Positions 18,570 to 28,503 of a stretch of DNA of 64,000 nucleotides are shown here, one piece after another. The translations under genes were made by a program, and so were the position numbers. Positions within the stretch are counted from its first letter, which is position 1; each line of letters begins with the position of its first letter. This DNA comes from Gp6-AA40 sp963818645 (GTDB lineage: Bacteria; Acidobacteriota; Vicinamibacteria; Vicinamibacterales; UBA2999): NCBI GenBank assembly GCA_963818645.1, contig CAWFTF010000009.1:62001-126000 (forward strand), given 5' to 3'. The notes beneath the pieces were generated by a model. It saw nothing but the letters and a program-made list of their open reading frames with translations, made no database searches and was not told the origin of the DNA.

Positions 18570-21500
18570 ATGGCTCGCTTCTTCGTCAACCGTCCCATCG
18601 TTGCGATGGTGATCTCGATCATCACCGTCCTGCTCGGCGTCGTCGCCATGAGCGGCCTGCCGATTTCGCAGTATCCCGAGGTCGTGCCGCCGATGATCCA
18701 GGTCACGACGACCTTCATCGGCGCCAGCGCCACCGACGTCGAGGCCTCGGTGGCGACGCCGCTCGAGCAGAAGATCAACGGCGTCGAGAACATGATCTAC
18801 ATGAAGTCAACCAACGCCAACGACGGCACGTTGACGCTGAAGGTCTCCTTCGAGGTCGGGTCGAATCTCGACATGAACAATGTGCTGACACAGAACCGCG
18901 TGTCAGAGGGCATGCCGCAGATGCCGCAGTCGGTGAAGAACTACGGCGTCTCGGTGAAGAAGGCGCTCGCGTTTCCGCTGCTGGTCATCTCGATCAAGTC
19001 GCCGAAGGGCACTTACGACAGCGCCTTCCTGTCGAACTACACGACCATCAACATCAACGACGCCATCGCCCGCATCCAGGGTGTCGGACAGATCAATCTG
19101 TTCGGCGGCAGCGATTACGCGATGCGCGTCTGGCTGCGTCCGGACGTCATTGGCCGGCTTGGCATCACGATCCCCGACATCGCAAACGCCATCTCCCAGC
19201 AGAACCAGTTGACCCCGGCGGGTCAGATTGGCGGGCCGCCTGCGGCCTCCGGCACGGAGTACACGTACACCGTCAAAACACAGGGGCGTCTGCTCAGCGA
19301 GGACGAATTCGCGAACATCATCGTCCGCACGAATCCCGATGGGTCCGAGGTTCGACTCAAGGACATCGCACGGCTCGAGCTGGGAACGATGCTCTACAAC
19401 TCCTTAGGCCGCCACGACGGCACGCCGTCGGCCGTCATCGCGGTCTTCCAGATTCCCGGCACCAACGCGCTCGACGTCGCCAACCGCATCAAGGCGACGA
19501 TGGAAGACCTGAAGCAGCGCTTCCCTCGGGATATGGATTACCTGGTCTCGCTGGATACGACGCTGCCGGTGACCGAGGGGATCGTGGAAATCGAGCACAC
19601 GCTGTTCGAAGCGGTGGGGCTCGTCATCATCGTCGTCTTCATCTTCCTGCAGAACTGGCGAGCGACGCTCATTCCGCTGCTCACCGTCCCGGTGTCGCTG
19701 GTCGGCGCTTTCATGTTCTTCCCGCTGCTCGGCTTCTCGATCAACGTGCTCTCGTTGCTCGGACTGGTGCTCGCCATCGGCATCGTCGTTGACGATGCGA
19801 TTGTCGTAGTCGAAGCGGTGATGCACCACATCGAGCATGGGATGGCGCCGAAGGAGGCGACGATCAAAGCGATGGAGGAGGTCTCAGGCCCGGTCGTCGC
19901 CATCGGCCTCATCCTGGCGGCGGTGTTCGTGCCCGTTGGCTTCATGGGCGGCATCACCGGTCTGCTCTACCAGCAGTTTGCGATCACGATTGCGATCTCC
20001 GTGCTGCTGTCGGTCATCAACGCGCTCACACTGAGCCCGGCGCTCGCGGCGCTGCTGCTCAAGCCGGCCACGGGCAAGAAATCATTCCTGACACCGTTCT
20101 ACAACGGCTTCAACCGCGTGTTTGGCTGGTCGACGGACCGCTACGTCAGTTTTGCCGGCATCCTCGCTCGAAAGATGGTCCGCAGCCTCGCCTTCATCGG
20201 CATCCTGTGCTACGTCACCTTCATGCTGGTCCAGCGGATCCCGGGCGGCTTCGTGCCTGAAGAAGATCAGGGCTATCTGCTGGTGAACGCCTTACTGCCG
20301 GATGCGGCATCCCTCGAGCGCACCGATGCCGTCATGAAGAAGGCCGAGGCGATCCTGGAGAAGAACGAGGCGATCGAAGGCTTCAACACGATTACCGGCT
20401 ACTCGTTGCTGACGGGCGCCTACTCGTCGAACATGGGCTTCTTCTTCGTGCAGCTCAAACCGTGGGAGGAGCGCACCACTGAGGAAGCGCATGCCAATGG
20501 CGTGGTCGCGGCGCTCAACCGCGCGTTCGCGCAGGGCATCCCGGAAGCGGGTGTGGTGGCCTTCGGTCCCCCCGCCATTCCTGGCCTTGGCACGGGGGCT
20601 GGCTTCACGATGGAGCTCCAGGACCGCAGTGGTGGAGCGCCGGATTACCTGGCGCAGCAGGCCGCGCGCTTCATGGAGGCCGCCAGAAAGCGTCCGGAGA
20701 TCGGGCGAATCAACACGCTCTACCGCGCCACGGTGCCGCAGATCTTCGCCGACATCGACCGGAGCAAGGTTCTGAAGTCGGGCGTCCCGTTGAACGACGT
20801 CAATACGACCCTCGGGGCGCTGCTCGGCAGCTCTTACATCAACGACTTCAACCGTTTTGGCCGCGTGTACAAGGTGTATCTGCAGGCCGAGCCGGAGTTC
20901 CGCCAGGATCCGAAGCAGCTCGGGCTCTTCTACGTGAAGAACCAGAAGGGCGGCATGGTCCCGCTCGATACTCTCCTGTCGACCGGGCCGAGCAACGGAC
21001 CAGAGTTCACCAACCGGTTCAATCTATTCCGGACAGCGGAGATCACAGGCGTGCCTGCGACGGGCTTCTCGTCAGCGCAGGCGCTCGATGCCCTCGAAGA
21101 AACGGCGCGCGCAACGCTTCCGCCGGACGTGACCTTCGACTGGGCCGATTTGTCGTTCCAGGAACGCCGGGCCCCTGGTGTGGCCACGGTGTTCGCGCTC
21201 GCGATCTTCCTCGTGTTCCTCATCCTCGCGGCGCAGTACGAGAGCTGGGGTCTGCCCTTCAGTGTGTTGCTGGGGACGCCGTTTGCCGCGTTTGGCGCGT
21301 ATCTCGGCCTCTACCTCGCGCGGCAGTTCATGGGGCCGAGTTACGTGAACAACGTCTTCGCGCAGATCGGACTGATCATGCTCATCGGTCTGGCGGCGAA
21401 GAACGCGATCCTGATCGTCGAGTTCGCGAAGATGGAGCTCGAGGCGGGGAAACCGCTCATGGAGGCAACGATGTCGGCCGCGAAGCTGCGCTTCCGCCCG

Positions 21501-21761
21501 ATTCTGATGACGGCCTTTGCGTTCATCCTCGGTGTCGTACCGCTGCTGACCGCGACCGGCGCAGGCGCCGAAGGGCGCAAGGTCATGGGAATGACCGTCT
21601 TCGCGGGCATGCTCGTCGCGACCATTCTCGGCGTGTGTCTGATTCCGATGCTGTTCGTCTTCGTCGAGAAGGTGACCGGTGGGTCGAAGAAGCATGCAGC
21701 GGCAACTCCGGCCGTGCCGCCTCAGTCGCTGGCGACCGAGCACGGACAGGGGAGCCACTGA
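18570..21761 (+). CDS. RND multidrug efflux pump, HAE-1 family
   Basis: 1063 residues, the normal AcrB length. First helix FVNRPIVAMVISIITVLLGV, then two large periplasmic loops. The proton relay Asp pair is visible in helix 4 (GIVVDDAIVVVEAV), the GFVPEEDQGY motif opens the second half, and GLAAKNAILIVEFAK lies in the C-terminal helices. Exports hydrophobic compounds through the outer-membrane factor encoded next. Substrate range cannot be read from sequence. Confidence 0.97.
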   Translation: MARFFVNRPIVAMVISIITVLLGVVAMSGLPISQYPEVVPPMIQVTTTFIGASATDVEASVATPLEQKINGVENMIYMKSTNANDGTLTLKVSFEVGSNLDMNNVLTQNRVSEGMPQMPQSVKNYGVSVKKALAFPLLVISIKSPKGTYDSAFLSNYTTININDAIARIQGVGQINLFGGSDYAMRVWLRPDVIGRLGITIPDIANAISQQNQLTPAGQIGGPPAASGTEYTYTVKTQGRLLSEDEFANIIVRTNPDGSEVRLKDIARLELGTMLYNSLGRHDGTPSAVIAVFQIPGTNALDVANRIKATMEDLKQRFPRDMDYLVSLDTTLPVTEGIVEIEHTLFEAVGLVIIVVFIFLQNWRATLIPLLTVPVSLVGAFMFFPLLGFSINVLSLLGLVLAIGIVVDDAIVVVEAVMHHIEHGMAPKEATIKAMEEVSGPVVAIGLILAAVFVPVGFMGGITGLLYQQFAITIAISVLLSVINALTLSPALAALLLKPATGKKSFLTPFYNGFNRVFGWSTDRYVSFAGILARKMVRSLAFIGILCYVTFMLVQRIPGGFVPEEDQGYLLVNALLPDAASLERTDAVMKKAEAILEKNEAIEGFNTITGYSLLTGAYSSNMGFFFVQLKPWEERTTEEAHANGVVAALNRAFAQGIPEAGVVAFGPPAIPGLGTGAGFTMELQDRSGGAPDYLAQQAARFMEAARKRPEIGRINTLYRATVPQIFADIDRSKVLKSGVPLNDVNTTLGALLGSSYINDFNRFGRVYKVYLQAEPEFRQDPKQLGLFYVKNQKGGMVPLDTLLSTGPSNGPEFTNRFNLFRTAEITGVPATGFSSAQALDALEETARATLPPDVTFDWADLSFQERRAPGVATVFALAIFLVFLILAAQYESWGLPFSVLLGTPFAAFGAYLGLYLARQFMGPSYVNNVFAQIGLIMLIGLAAKNAILIVEFAKMELEAGKPLMEATMSAAKLRFRPILMTAFAFILGVVPLLTATGAGAEGRKVMGMTVFAGMLVATILGVCLIPMLFVFVEKVTGGSKKHAAATPAVPPQSLATEHGQGSH

Positions 21762-21762
21762 G

Positions 21763-23175
21763 ATGCTCACCGCCGCGTCTGCACGGCTCTTCGGACTCGT
21801 CACGGTTGCGTGTGTGTCGGCCGGATGTCTCCTCGGCCCCAACTACCAGCGGCCGGAGCTTGCGAGCCCGCAGCAGTTCCGCTTCGTTGAAGGCGCGCAG
21901 GCGGAGTCGCTGGCCGACGCGCCCTGGTTCAGTGTGTTCGAGGATCCGGCGCTGCAGGACCTGATCAAGACCGCGATCTCGAACAACCTCGATCTCCGCG
22001 CCGCCGTGGCGCGTGTCGAGGAGATGCGCGCACGTGCCGGCATCGCGAAGTCGTACCTGTATCCGCAGGTCGACGGTGCCGCCAGCTATCGCGGTCGCGG
22101 AGCGACGAGCGCGCAGCCGGACGAGACCGACGACGAGGACACGTTCCACCAGAACACGAGTTACGGATTCCAGTTGGGGTGGGAACTCGATCTATTCGGC
22201 AAGCTCCGGCGGCAGAACGAAGCTGCGTTGGCCCTGGCGCTGGCAAGTGAGCAGGCGCGACGAGGCGTGATGGTGACGCTCGTCGGCGACGTCGCGGCAA
22301 GTTACTTCCTGCTGCGTGAGCTCGACGTTCAACTCGTGATCGCCCGCCAGACGCTCGACATCAACGATCAGACCGTCACCTACTTTCAGAATCGACTCGA
22401 CGGAGGCGTCTCGAACCGGCTGGAGGTCGATCGCATCCGCGCGTTGCGCGCGCGGACGGCCGCCGCGATTCCCCAACTCGAGCAACAGATCGCGACGGTC
22501 GAGAACGAGATCTCGCTGCTCCTCGGCCGACCACCGAGTGCGATCGCGCGCGGGCCTGCTGCTCCTGATGCGCCGCTGCCACCACAGGTTCCTCCAGGCC
22601 TTCCTACGTCCTTGCTGGAGCGCCGGCCGGATGTCACCGAAGCCGAGCAGTTCCTGGTGGCCGCGAACGCCGACATCGGCGTCGCCAAGGCGATGTTCTA
22701 TCCAACGATCAGCCTGACCGGATTTCTGGGCGGCGTCAGCGGCGATCTCACAACCTTCCTCGGTGGCAGTGGCGGCATCTGGTCAGTGGGCGCTGGGCTT
22801 CTACAACCGATCTATCAAGGGGGTCGTCTGCGCCGGAACAGCGAGGTCGCACAGGCGCGATTCGACCAGGCACTCGCCATGTATCAGAAGGCCGCTCTCA
22901 ACGGCTATCGAGAAGTGGCCGATGCGCTGGTGACGATTCAGAAGCTGGCCGAGGAGCGCGTGCAGCATGAAGCTGGTGTGATCGTCCTCGTGGATGCCGC
23001 CGACCTCGCGCGCGCCCGCTACGATTCCGGGCTCGCCAGCTACATCGAGATCCTGACGGCCGACCAGGACCTGTTCGAGCAGCAGTTGCGCCTCGCGCAG
23101 ACGCGTGGGGAGGAATTCCGGGCGCGCGCAGAGCTTTATCGGGCGCTCGGCGGCGGATGGCAGCCACAACCGTAA
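21763..23175 (+). CDS. Outer-membrane efflux channel lipoprotein, TolC/OprM type
   Basis: 470 residues from ATG 21763, one base after the pump stop. Lipobox SAGC with C22, then GPNYQRPE, typical of NodT/OprM-type factors. Two OEP repeats of long helices follow (DLRAAVARVEEMRARAGIAKS and the matching second half with ARYDSGLASYIEILTADQDL). Completes the tripartite efflux system. Confidence 0.95.
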   Translation: MLTAASARLFGLVTVACVSAGCLLGPNYQRPELASPQQFRFVEGAQAESLADAPWFSVFEDPALQDLIKTAISNNLDLRAAVARVEEMRARAGIAKSYLYPQVDGAASYRGRGATSAQPDETDDEDTFHQNTSYGFQLGWELDLFGKLRRQNEAALALALASEQARRGVMVTLVGDVAASYFLLRELDVQLVIARQTLDINDQTVTYFQNRLDGGVSNRLEVDRIRALRARTAAAIPQLEQQIATVENEISLLLGRPPSAIARGPAAPDAPLPPQVPPGLPTSLLERRPDVTEAEQFLVAANADIGVAKAMFYPTISLTGFLGGVSGDLTTFLGGSGGIWSVGAGLLQPIYQGGRLRRNSEVAQARFDQALAMYQKAALNGYREVADALVTIQKLAEERVQHEAGVIVLVDAADLARARYDSGLASYIEILTADQDLFEQQLRLAQTRGEEFRARAELYRALGGGWQPQP

Positions 23176-23193
23176 CCGCGAGGAACGAGACCG

Positions 23194-23979
23194 ATGGCGA
23201 AGCTGAAAGGCAAGGACTACGCGAAAGAACTCATCAAGCTGCAGGCCGAGCTCTGCGTGCTACAGGAGTGGGTCAAGGCGAAAGGCCTGAGGGTCATCGT
23301 CCTCTTCGAAGGGCGTGACGCGGCCGGGAAGGGCGGGACCATCAAGGCGATCACCGAGCGCGTGAGCCCACGCGTGTTTCGCCTCATCGCGCTGCCGGCT
23401 CCCTCCGATCGCGAGAAGAGCCAGATGTACATGCAACGGTACATGGCGCACTTTCCAGCGGCAGGAGAGATCGTCATCTTCGATCGCAGCTGGTACAACC
23501 GGGCCGGCGTTGAGCGTGTCATGGGCTTCTGTACCAAGGATCAGTACGAACGCTTTCTCGAGCTGTGTCCGGCGTTCGAGGAACACATGGTCAAGAACGC
23601 CGGAATCATCCTGATCAAGTTCTGGCTCGAAGTCGGCAACAAGGAACAGGAGCGCCGGTTCAAGGCGCGCATGACCGATCCGCTGCGGCAGTGGAAGTTG
23701 AGCAACATGGACCTGCCGTCACGCGCCAAGTGGTACGAGTATTCGATCGCCCGTGATGCCATGCTGAAGGCCACCGATACCAAGTTCGCCCCTTGGTACA
23801 TCGTCAGGTCGGACGACAAGAAGCGCGCGCGCCTCAACGTCATCGCGCATCTGCTGAAGCAGATTCCGTACAAGCAGGTCGAGAGGGATAAGGTCAAGCT
23901 GCCAAGCCGGTCGAAGAAGCACGCCTACGACGACGAGGCGACGCTGGCCAATCGCAAGTTCGTGCCCGAGGTCTATTGA
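23194..23979 (+). CDS. ppk2: Polyphosphate kinase 2
   Basis: 261 residues, single-domain PPK2. Walker A-like EGRDAAGKGG at 39-48, Walker B-like FDRSWYNRAG near 96-105, and the lid region PLRQWKLSNMD. Transfers phosphate between polyphosphate and nucleoside di- or monophosphates; subclass preference is not certain. It starts 18 bases after the efflux channel gene and precedes an MscS channel. Confidence 0.95.
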   Translation: MAKLKGKDYAKELIKLQAELCVLQEWVKAKGLRVIVLFEGRDAAGKGGTIKAITERVSPRVFRLIALPAPSDREKSQMYMQRYMAHFPAAGEIVIFDRSWYNRAGVERVMGFCTKDQYERFLELCPAFEEHMVKNAGIILIKFWLEVGNKEQERRFKARMTDPLRQWKLSNMDLPSRAKWYEYSIARDAMLKATDTKFAPWYIVRSDDKKRARLNVIAHLLKQIPYKQVERDKVKLPSRSKKHAYDDEATLANRKFVPEVY

Positions 23980-24008
23980 CGAACGGGTGGTCGTGGAGGC
24001 CGGCGCCG

Positions 24009-25668
24009 ATGTCCAGAACCCCATGGACCACACGAATCACCGCCGGCGCACTGCTGGCGTGTGCGCTCTTCGCCAACGCGGCAGGCGCGCAGGCACCGGC
24101 CGCGCAACAGCCGCCACCGTCGATGGTTGCCGCGGTTCTCAGCGCCGAACGCTCCGGTGAGCCATTCACCCTCACCTACTTCAATCGGCCGATCGTCGTC
24201 CTCCGGGCGAGCGTCCTCGGCCGGCCGCCGGCCCAGCGGGCCGCGATCGCCGTTCAAGTGCTCGACGATCTGGTGGCAGCGCGGTCGACCGACCCGGTCG
24301 AATCCCGTACGCTCGAAGGGGGCGCCGCGCTGATCTTCGTCGGCTCGAGAGTGGTGGTCGGGTTGGCGCCACCCGACATCGACGAACTGGCCGGCGAAAC
24401 AATCGAAGGCGTCACCGAGCGGACCGTGCTCGCGTCTGCGGCAGGCGTTTGCGGAAGCGGCCGAAGCGCACACGCCGATCGAACTGCTGCGCGCGGGAAC
24501 CATCGCGACGGTCACGCTTGCCGTGGGCGTGCTGGTGCTGTGGGCCGTCGGCAGAGCCCGTCGTGTCGTAGGCGCGAAACTGGTTGCGGTGTCCGAATCC
24601 ACGATGGCCAAAACCGGCCTTGCCGATCTGGACACTCTGCGGGCGTCGCGCGTGCTCGATTTCCAGCGCGGACTCGTGACCGTGGCGATGATCGGCCTGC
24701 AACTCGTCATCGTCTACGGCATCGTCGGTTTCATCCTCGGGCTGTTTCCCTACACCCGTCCGTGGGGCGAGTCGCTGAGCGGATTCCTGCTCAGCACGAT
24801 CGAGAATTTGGCGCTCAGGGCGGTGCATGCCATTCCCGGCCTGTTCACCGTCGCACTCGTTCTGCTGATCGCACGCGTCGTGGTTCGGCTCATCGGCGTG
24901 TGGTTTCACTCGATCGAGCAGGGTCGCATCAAGCTCGACTGGATCTACCCGGAGACCGCTCAACCCACGCGCCGCATCCTGACAACCCTCGTGTGGGTGT
25001 TTGCCGTCATCGTGGCGTATCCGTACGTGCCCGGAAGCGAGACGGATGCCTTCAAAGGCGTCAGCGTCTTCCTCGGCCTCATGCTGACGCTGGGATCGAG
25101 TGGTCTCGTCAACCAGATCGTCAGCGGCTTCACCGTGACCTACTCACGCGCCCTGCGCCTCGGCGACTACGTGCGCATCGGTGACGTGGAGGGGACGGTG
25201 GTCCATCTCGGCGTTCTCTCTACCAAGATCAAGACACTCCAGCAGGAGGAGACGACGATCCCCAACGCGGTCGTTGCCTCACAGGTGGCCACTGACTATT
25301 CGCGGTTTGCCGATACCGAAGGCGTGTACACCGCCACGTCGGTGACCATCGGCTACGACGTGCCATGGCGCCAGGTGCACTCGCTGCTGCTGCTCGCGGC
25401 AGAGCGAACCTCTGGTCTTCGGCGCCACCCGAAACCGCGCGTGTTCCAGACAGCGCTCCAGGACTTCTACGTGCAGTACACCCTGTGGGTGTCGCTCGAG
25501 CGCCAAGAGTCGCGGATCGTCACGCTCGACGCGCTGCACGCCAACATTCAGGACCTGTTCAACGAGTACGGCGTCCAGATCATGTCGCCGAACTACATGC
25601 TCGATCCCGCCGCGCCGAAGGTGGTGGCGAAGAACGACTGGTTCGCAGCGCCGGCACGGCAGGACTAG
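24009..25668 (+). CDS. Second MscS-family mechanosensitive channel (one frameshift)
   Basis: About 552 residues after correction. Signal peptide from ATG 24009 (TRITAGALLACALFANAAGA), a periplasmic domain, membrane helices, the pore region GLMLTLGSSGLVNQIVSGF, the beta domain LGDYVRIGDVEGTVVHLGVL and a C-terminus ending DWFAAPARQD. An extra C at 24431 splits the frame; removing it gives VLRLRQAFAEAAEAHTP. It shares the domain plan and C-terminal pattern FNEYGVQIM with the channel at 5858-7498. Its 3' end overlaps the convergent asparaginase reading frame. Confidence 0.87.
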
Positions 25669-26800
25669 CCGTCCTCGCAGGCCGCAGCGCGGCAAGCGTC
25701 ACCAGCCCCGACTCGAATATCTCGAGCATCAGGTACTCGTCGAAATATCGTTGAATCTGTTTCAGGTCCGTCGTCTTCGTCAGTGCCAGGCGAAGCAGGA
25801 CGCGCGCTTTCTGTGGGTTGTGTTCGAGCGACGCGACGAACCCCAGTTCGTCGTCGTTCAGCTCCACGTTGCGACCGACTCGCCCGGTAAGCACACGCGA
25901 CGATCGCACGGAGACGATCCCTTTCTTCGCTTGCGCGGCGAGCGCCTTCACAGCCGGCTCCGTCATGTTGCCGTTACCCACGCCCGCGATGACGAGCCCC
26001 TTGGCGCCGGCCGCCACCGCGGCGTCGATGAGCGCGCCGTCCATGTTCTCGTAGGCCATGATGATGTCGACACGCGGCAGGGTCGTGACACCGTCGAGCG
26101 AGAACTCCGAGTTCACGGTGTTCCGGCCCACCCCGCCGCGATAGAACTCGACTTCACCGTAGGCCACTGTGCCAATCAACCCTCGGACCGGCGACATGAA
26201 CGTCTGCACGGCAGTCGTGCTGGTCTTGGTCAGCGAAGACGCGCCGTGGATCCAGTCGTTGACGACCACGAGCACGCCGCGCTCGGAGGCGTCCTTGTTC
26301 GCGGCGACCGCGACCGCGTTGAAGAAGTTGAGCGGACCATCGGCCGACAACGCTGTCGATGGACGCATCGCCGCAGTCAGCACGACAGGCTTCCTCGACT
26401 TCACGACGAGGTTGAGGAAGTAGGCCGTCTCTTCGATCGTGTCAGTCCCGTGGGTGATGACGATGCCGGCCACATCGGACATCGCCGCGAGCTCATTGAC
26501 GCGTCGGGCCAGCTTGAGCCAGACCTCGTCGTTCATGTCCTGCGATCCGATATTGGAGATCTGCTCCCCCCGGAGCGTGGCGACCTTCTTCGCCTGAGGC
26601 ACCGCGGCGAGCAACTGATCGACGCCGACCTGGCCCGACTTGTAGGCCGCCTGAACGTCGCTACCCGCAGCGCCCGCGATCGTGCCGCCCGTGGCGAGCA
26701 CGACGACGGTGGGAAGCGGCTGTTGCGCACCGGTCCCACCGCTCGTCGCCAGAACGACGATCAAGACCAGGACTCCAGGCATCGTTTGTCGCTTCAACAT
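25580..26800 (-). CDS. ansB: Periplasmic L-asparaginase, type II
   Basis: Hydrolyses asparagine to aspartate and ammonia. Start ATG 26800 sits behind a strong AGGAGG site and gives a signal peptide (MPGVLVLIVVLATSGGTGAQ). Both active-site motifs are present: LATGGTIAG with the nucleophilic Thr, and ITHGTDTIEETAYFL with the second Thr-Asp pair. The family normally ends near QIQRYFDEY; here about 45 extra Arg/Ser/Pro-rich residues run antisense into the MscS gene. The natural stop may have been lost to an indel near 25700. Last gene of the aspartate operon. Confidence 0.92.
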   Translation of the reverse strand: MLKRQTMPGVLVLIVVLATSGGTGAQQPLPTVVVLATGGTIAGAAGSDVQAAYKSGQVGVDQLLAAVPQAKKVATLRGEQISNIGSQDMNDEVWLKLARRVNELAAMSDVAGIVITHGTDTIEETAYFLNLVVKSRKPVVLTAAMRPSTALSADGPLNFFNAVAVAANKDASERGVLVVVNDWIHGASSLTKTSTTAVQTFMSPVRGLIGTVAYGEVEFYRGGVGRNTVNSEFSLDGVTTLPRVDIIMAYENMDGALIDAAVAAGAKGLVIAGVGNGNMTEPAVKALAAQAKKGIVSVRSSRVLTGRVGRNVELNDDELGFVASLEHNPQKARVLLRLALTKTTDLKQIQRYFDEYLMLEIFESGLVTLAALRPARTASPAVPALRTSRSSPPPSARRDRACSSAT

Positions 26801-26817
26801 GACTTCCTCCTGCCTCT

Positions 26818-28500
26818 CTACCGAGTGAGCATGACAATGACGGGGCCCCAGGCCGTCAAGAGGATGTTCCCGATGGCGTAGGGCACTGTGTATCCCAGAA
26901 CAGGAAGCTTGCTTTGTGATTCGTCCTGGATCGCTCGCAACGCGGCGGTTACGGTCCCCGCCCCGGCGCAGGCGCCGCACAGGATCACCGGGTTCATCTT
27001 CAGGACGTGATATCCGAACAGCAGTGCGGCGACGTGCGGCACGACCGCGACGATGAACCCGACGACCAGCAGGCTCGGTCCGGTCTCGCGAAGGCCGGAA
27101 ACAAACGTCGGCCCCGCCGTCAATCCGACCACGCCGATGAAGACGGCAAGGCCAACGGTGTCGAAGATCCAGAGCGCCGGTTCGGGAATCCTGCCGAACG
27201 TCGGATACACCGAGCGCAGCCAGCCGAAGACGAGGCCCATGATGAGCGCACCTCCGCTCGCCGTGAGCGAGAGGGGGATCCCTCCGACCTCAATCGTCAA
27301 CAGCCCGAAGAGACCGCCGACGACGATGCCGAGACCGAGGAAGACGACATCCGACTCGCTGGATGGACGCTCGATGTAGCCCACTGCGCTTCCGGCGCGC
27401 TCCACGTCCCTTTGTACGCCGGTGAGCCGGAGCAGGTCGCCGCGGTTGATGATCGTCTCCGCATCGAAGGGAATCTCTTCGCCGCCGCGGATCAACTTAA
27501 CGAGGACGACGCCTCGCCCGTGTCGTTCCGCCAGGACGCCGAGCGATTGTTCCGCTACATCTCGCTTCGTCACAACCGCGTCGAGCGTTGCCATCGGAAA
27601 GTCGAGGAGCGCACGGTCCTCGACTTCTTCCCGGAGGGGCAGATGTCCGCTGAGCAGTACTCGCCGCCGGGCCGCGATCGCCACGACGTCTCCTGGCTGG
27701 AGAACTGTTTCCGGCCTGGCATCGAGGAGCGCGGCCCCGCGTCGAATGCGTTCCACGAAGACCCGCTCCGGCCTCGCGGCGCGCTCGAAATCGTCTACGG
27801 TTCGACCCGCCGAGACATCGGCGAGGCGATAGGCACGAACGCTCCACTCCTTGTACGCCAGGTGCACACTTTGATCTGAGGTCCGATCCTCCGACGACAC
27901 TTGCGTCGCCAGCTTCCGGCTCTCGGCCTTCAGGTCCACCCGGAGCAGGCGGGGAGCCAGGACCGACAGAAACCAGACGATGAATCCCGTCCCAACCAGG
28001 TAGCTGACCGCGTAGGCCACAGGGATGTTGTTCTTCAGCCTCGTCTTCTCCGCGTCCGGCAGATCGAGCCGATCGATCGTGTCGCTGGCCGTGCCGATGA
28101 CGGTCGATTCGGTGAACGCCCCGGCCATGAGCCCCGCGGCCGTCCCGCTGTCATAGCCAAGCAGTCGCGCCGCCACGACAGTGGTGAGCAGACTCGTCAC
28201 GCACAGCACGACCGTCAACGCGACCTGGGGTAGCGCACTTTTCCTCAGGCCCCGGAAAAATTGCGGTCCGACCTTATAGCCGGTGGCAAACAGGAAGAGC
28301 GCGAAGAAGACCGACTTGACCGTGGGATTAACGGTGATGTCGAGTTGTCCGATGAGCACGCCCGCGATCAACGTGCCGACAACGTTCCCCAGTTTGAAAG
28401 ACCCGACGCGGATCCGGCCAATCACGAAACCTGCGGCCAGCGTCAGGAAGATCGCCAGCTCCGGGTTGTTTCGCAACGAGTTCAGCATGTAGACGACCAT
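26818..28500 (-). CDS. AspT-type aspartate:alanine exchanger family transporter
   Basis: 560 residues in the AAE family layout: an N-terminal block of five to six helices, a hydrophilic centre of about 170 residues containing two TrkA-C (RCK_C) domains, then a second helical block. AspT in lactic acid bacteria swaps aspartate for alanine and generates proton motive force. The location between aspartase, a dicarboxylate carrier and asparaginase supports an amino or dicarboxylic acid substrate, but this remains inference. It begins 3 bases after the DASS gene stop. Confidence 0.85.
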   Translation of the reverse strand: MVVYMLNSLRNNPELAIFLTLAAGFVIGRIRVGSFKLGNVVGTLIAGVLIGQLDITVNPTVKSVFFALFLFATGYKVGPQFFRGLRKSALPQVALTVVLCVTSLLTTVVAARLLGYDSGTAAGLMAGAFTESTVIGTASDTIDRLDLPDAEKTRLKNNIPVAYAVSYLVGTGFIVWFLSVLAPRLLRVDLKAESRKLATQVSSEDRTSDQSVHLAYKEWSVRAYRLADVSAGRTVDDFERAARPERVFVERIRRGAALLDARPETVLQPGDVVAIAARRRVLLSGHLPLREEVEDRALLDFPMATLDAVVTKRDVAEQSLGVLAERHGRGVVLVKLIRGGEEIPFDAETIINRGDLLRLTGVQRDVERAGSAVGYIERPSSESDVVFLGLGIVVGGLFGLLTIEVGGIPLSLTASGGALIMGLVFGWLRSVYPTFGRIPEPALWIFDTVGLAVFIGVVGLTAGPTFVSGLRETGPSLLVVGFIVAVVPHVAALLFGYHVLKMNPVILCGACAGAGTVTAALRAIQDESQSKLPVLGYTVPYAIGNILLTAWGPVIVMLTR

Positions 28501-28503
28501 GGC

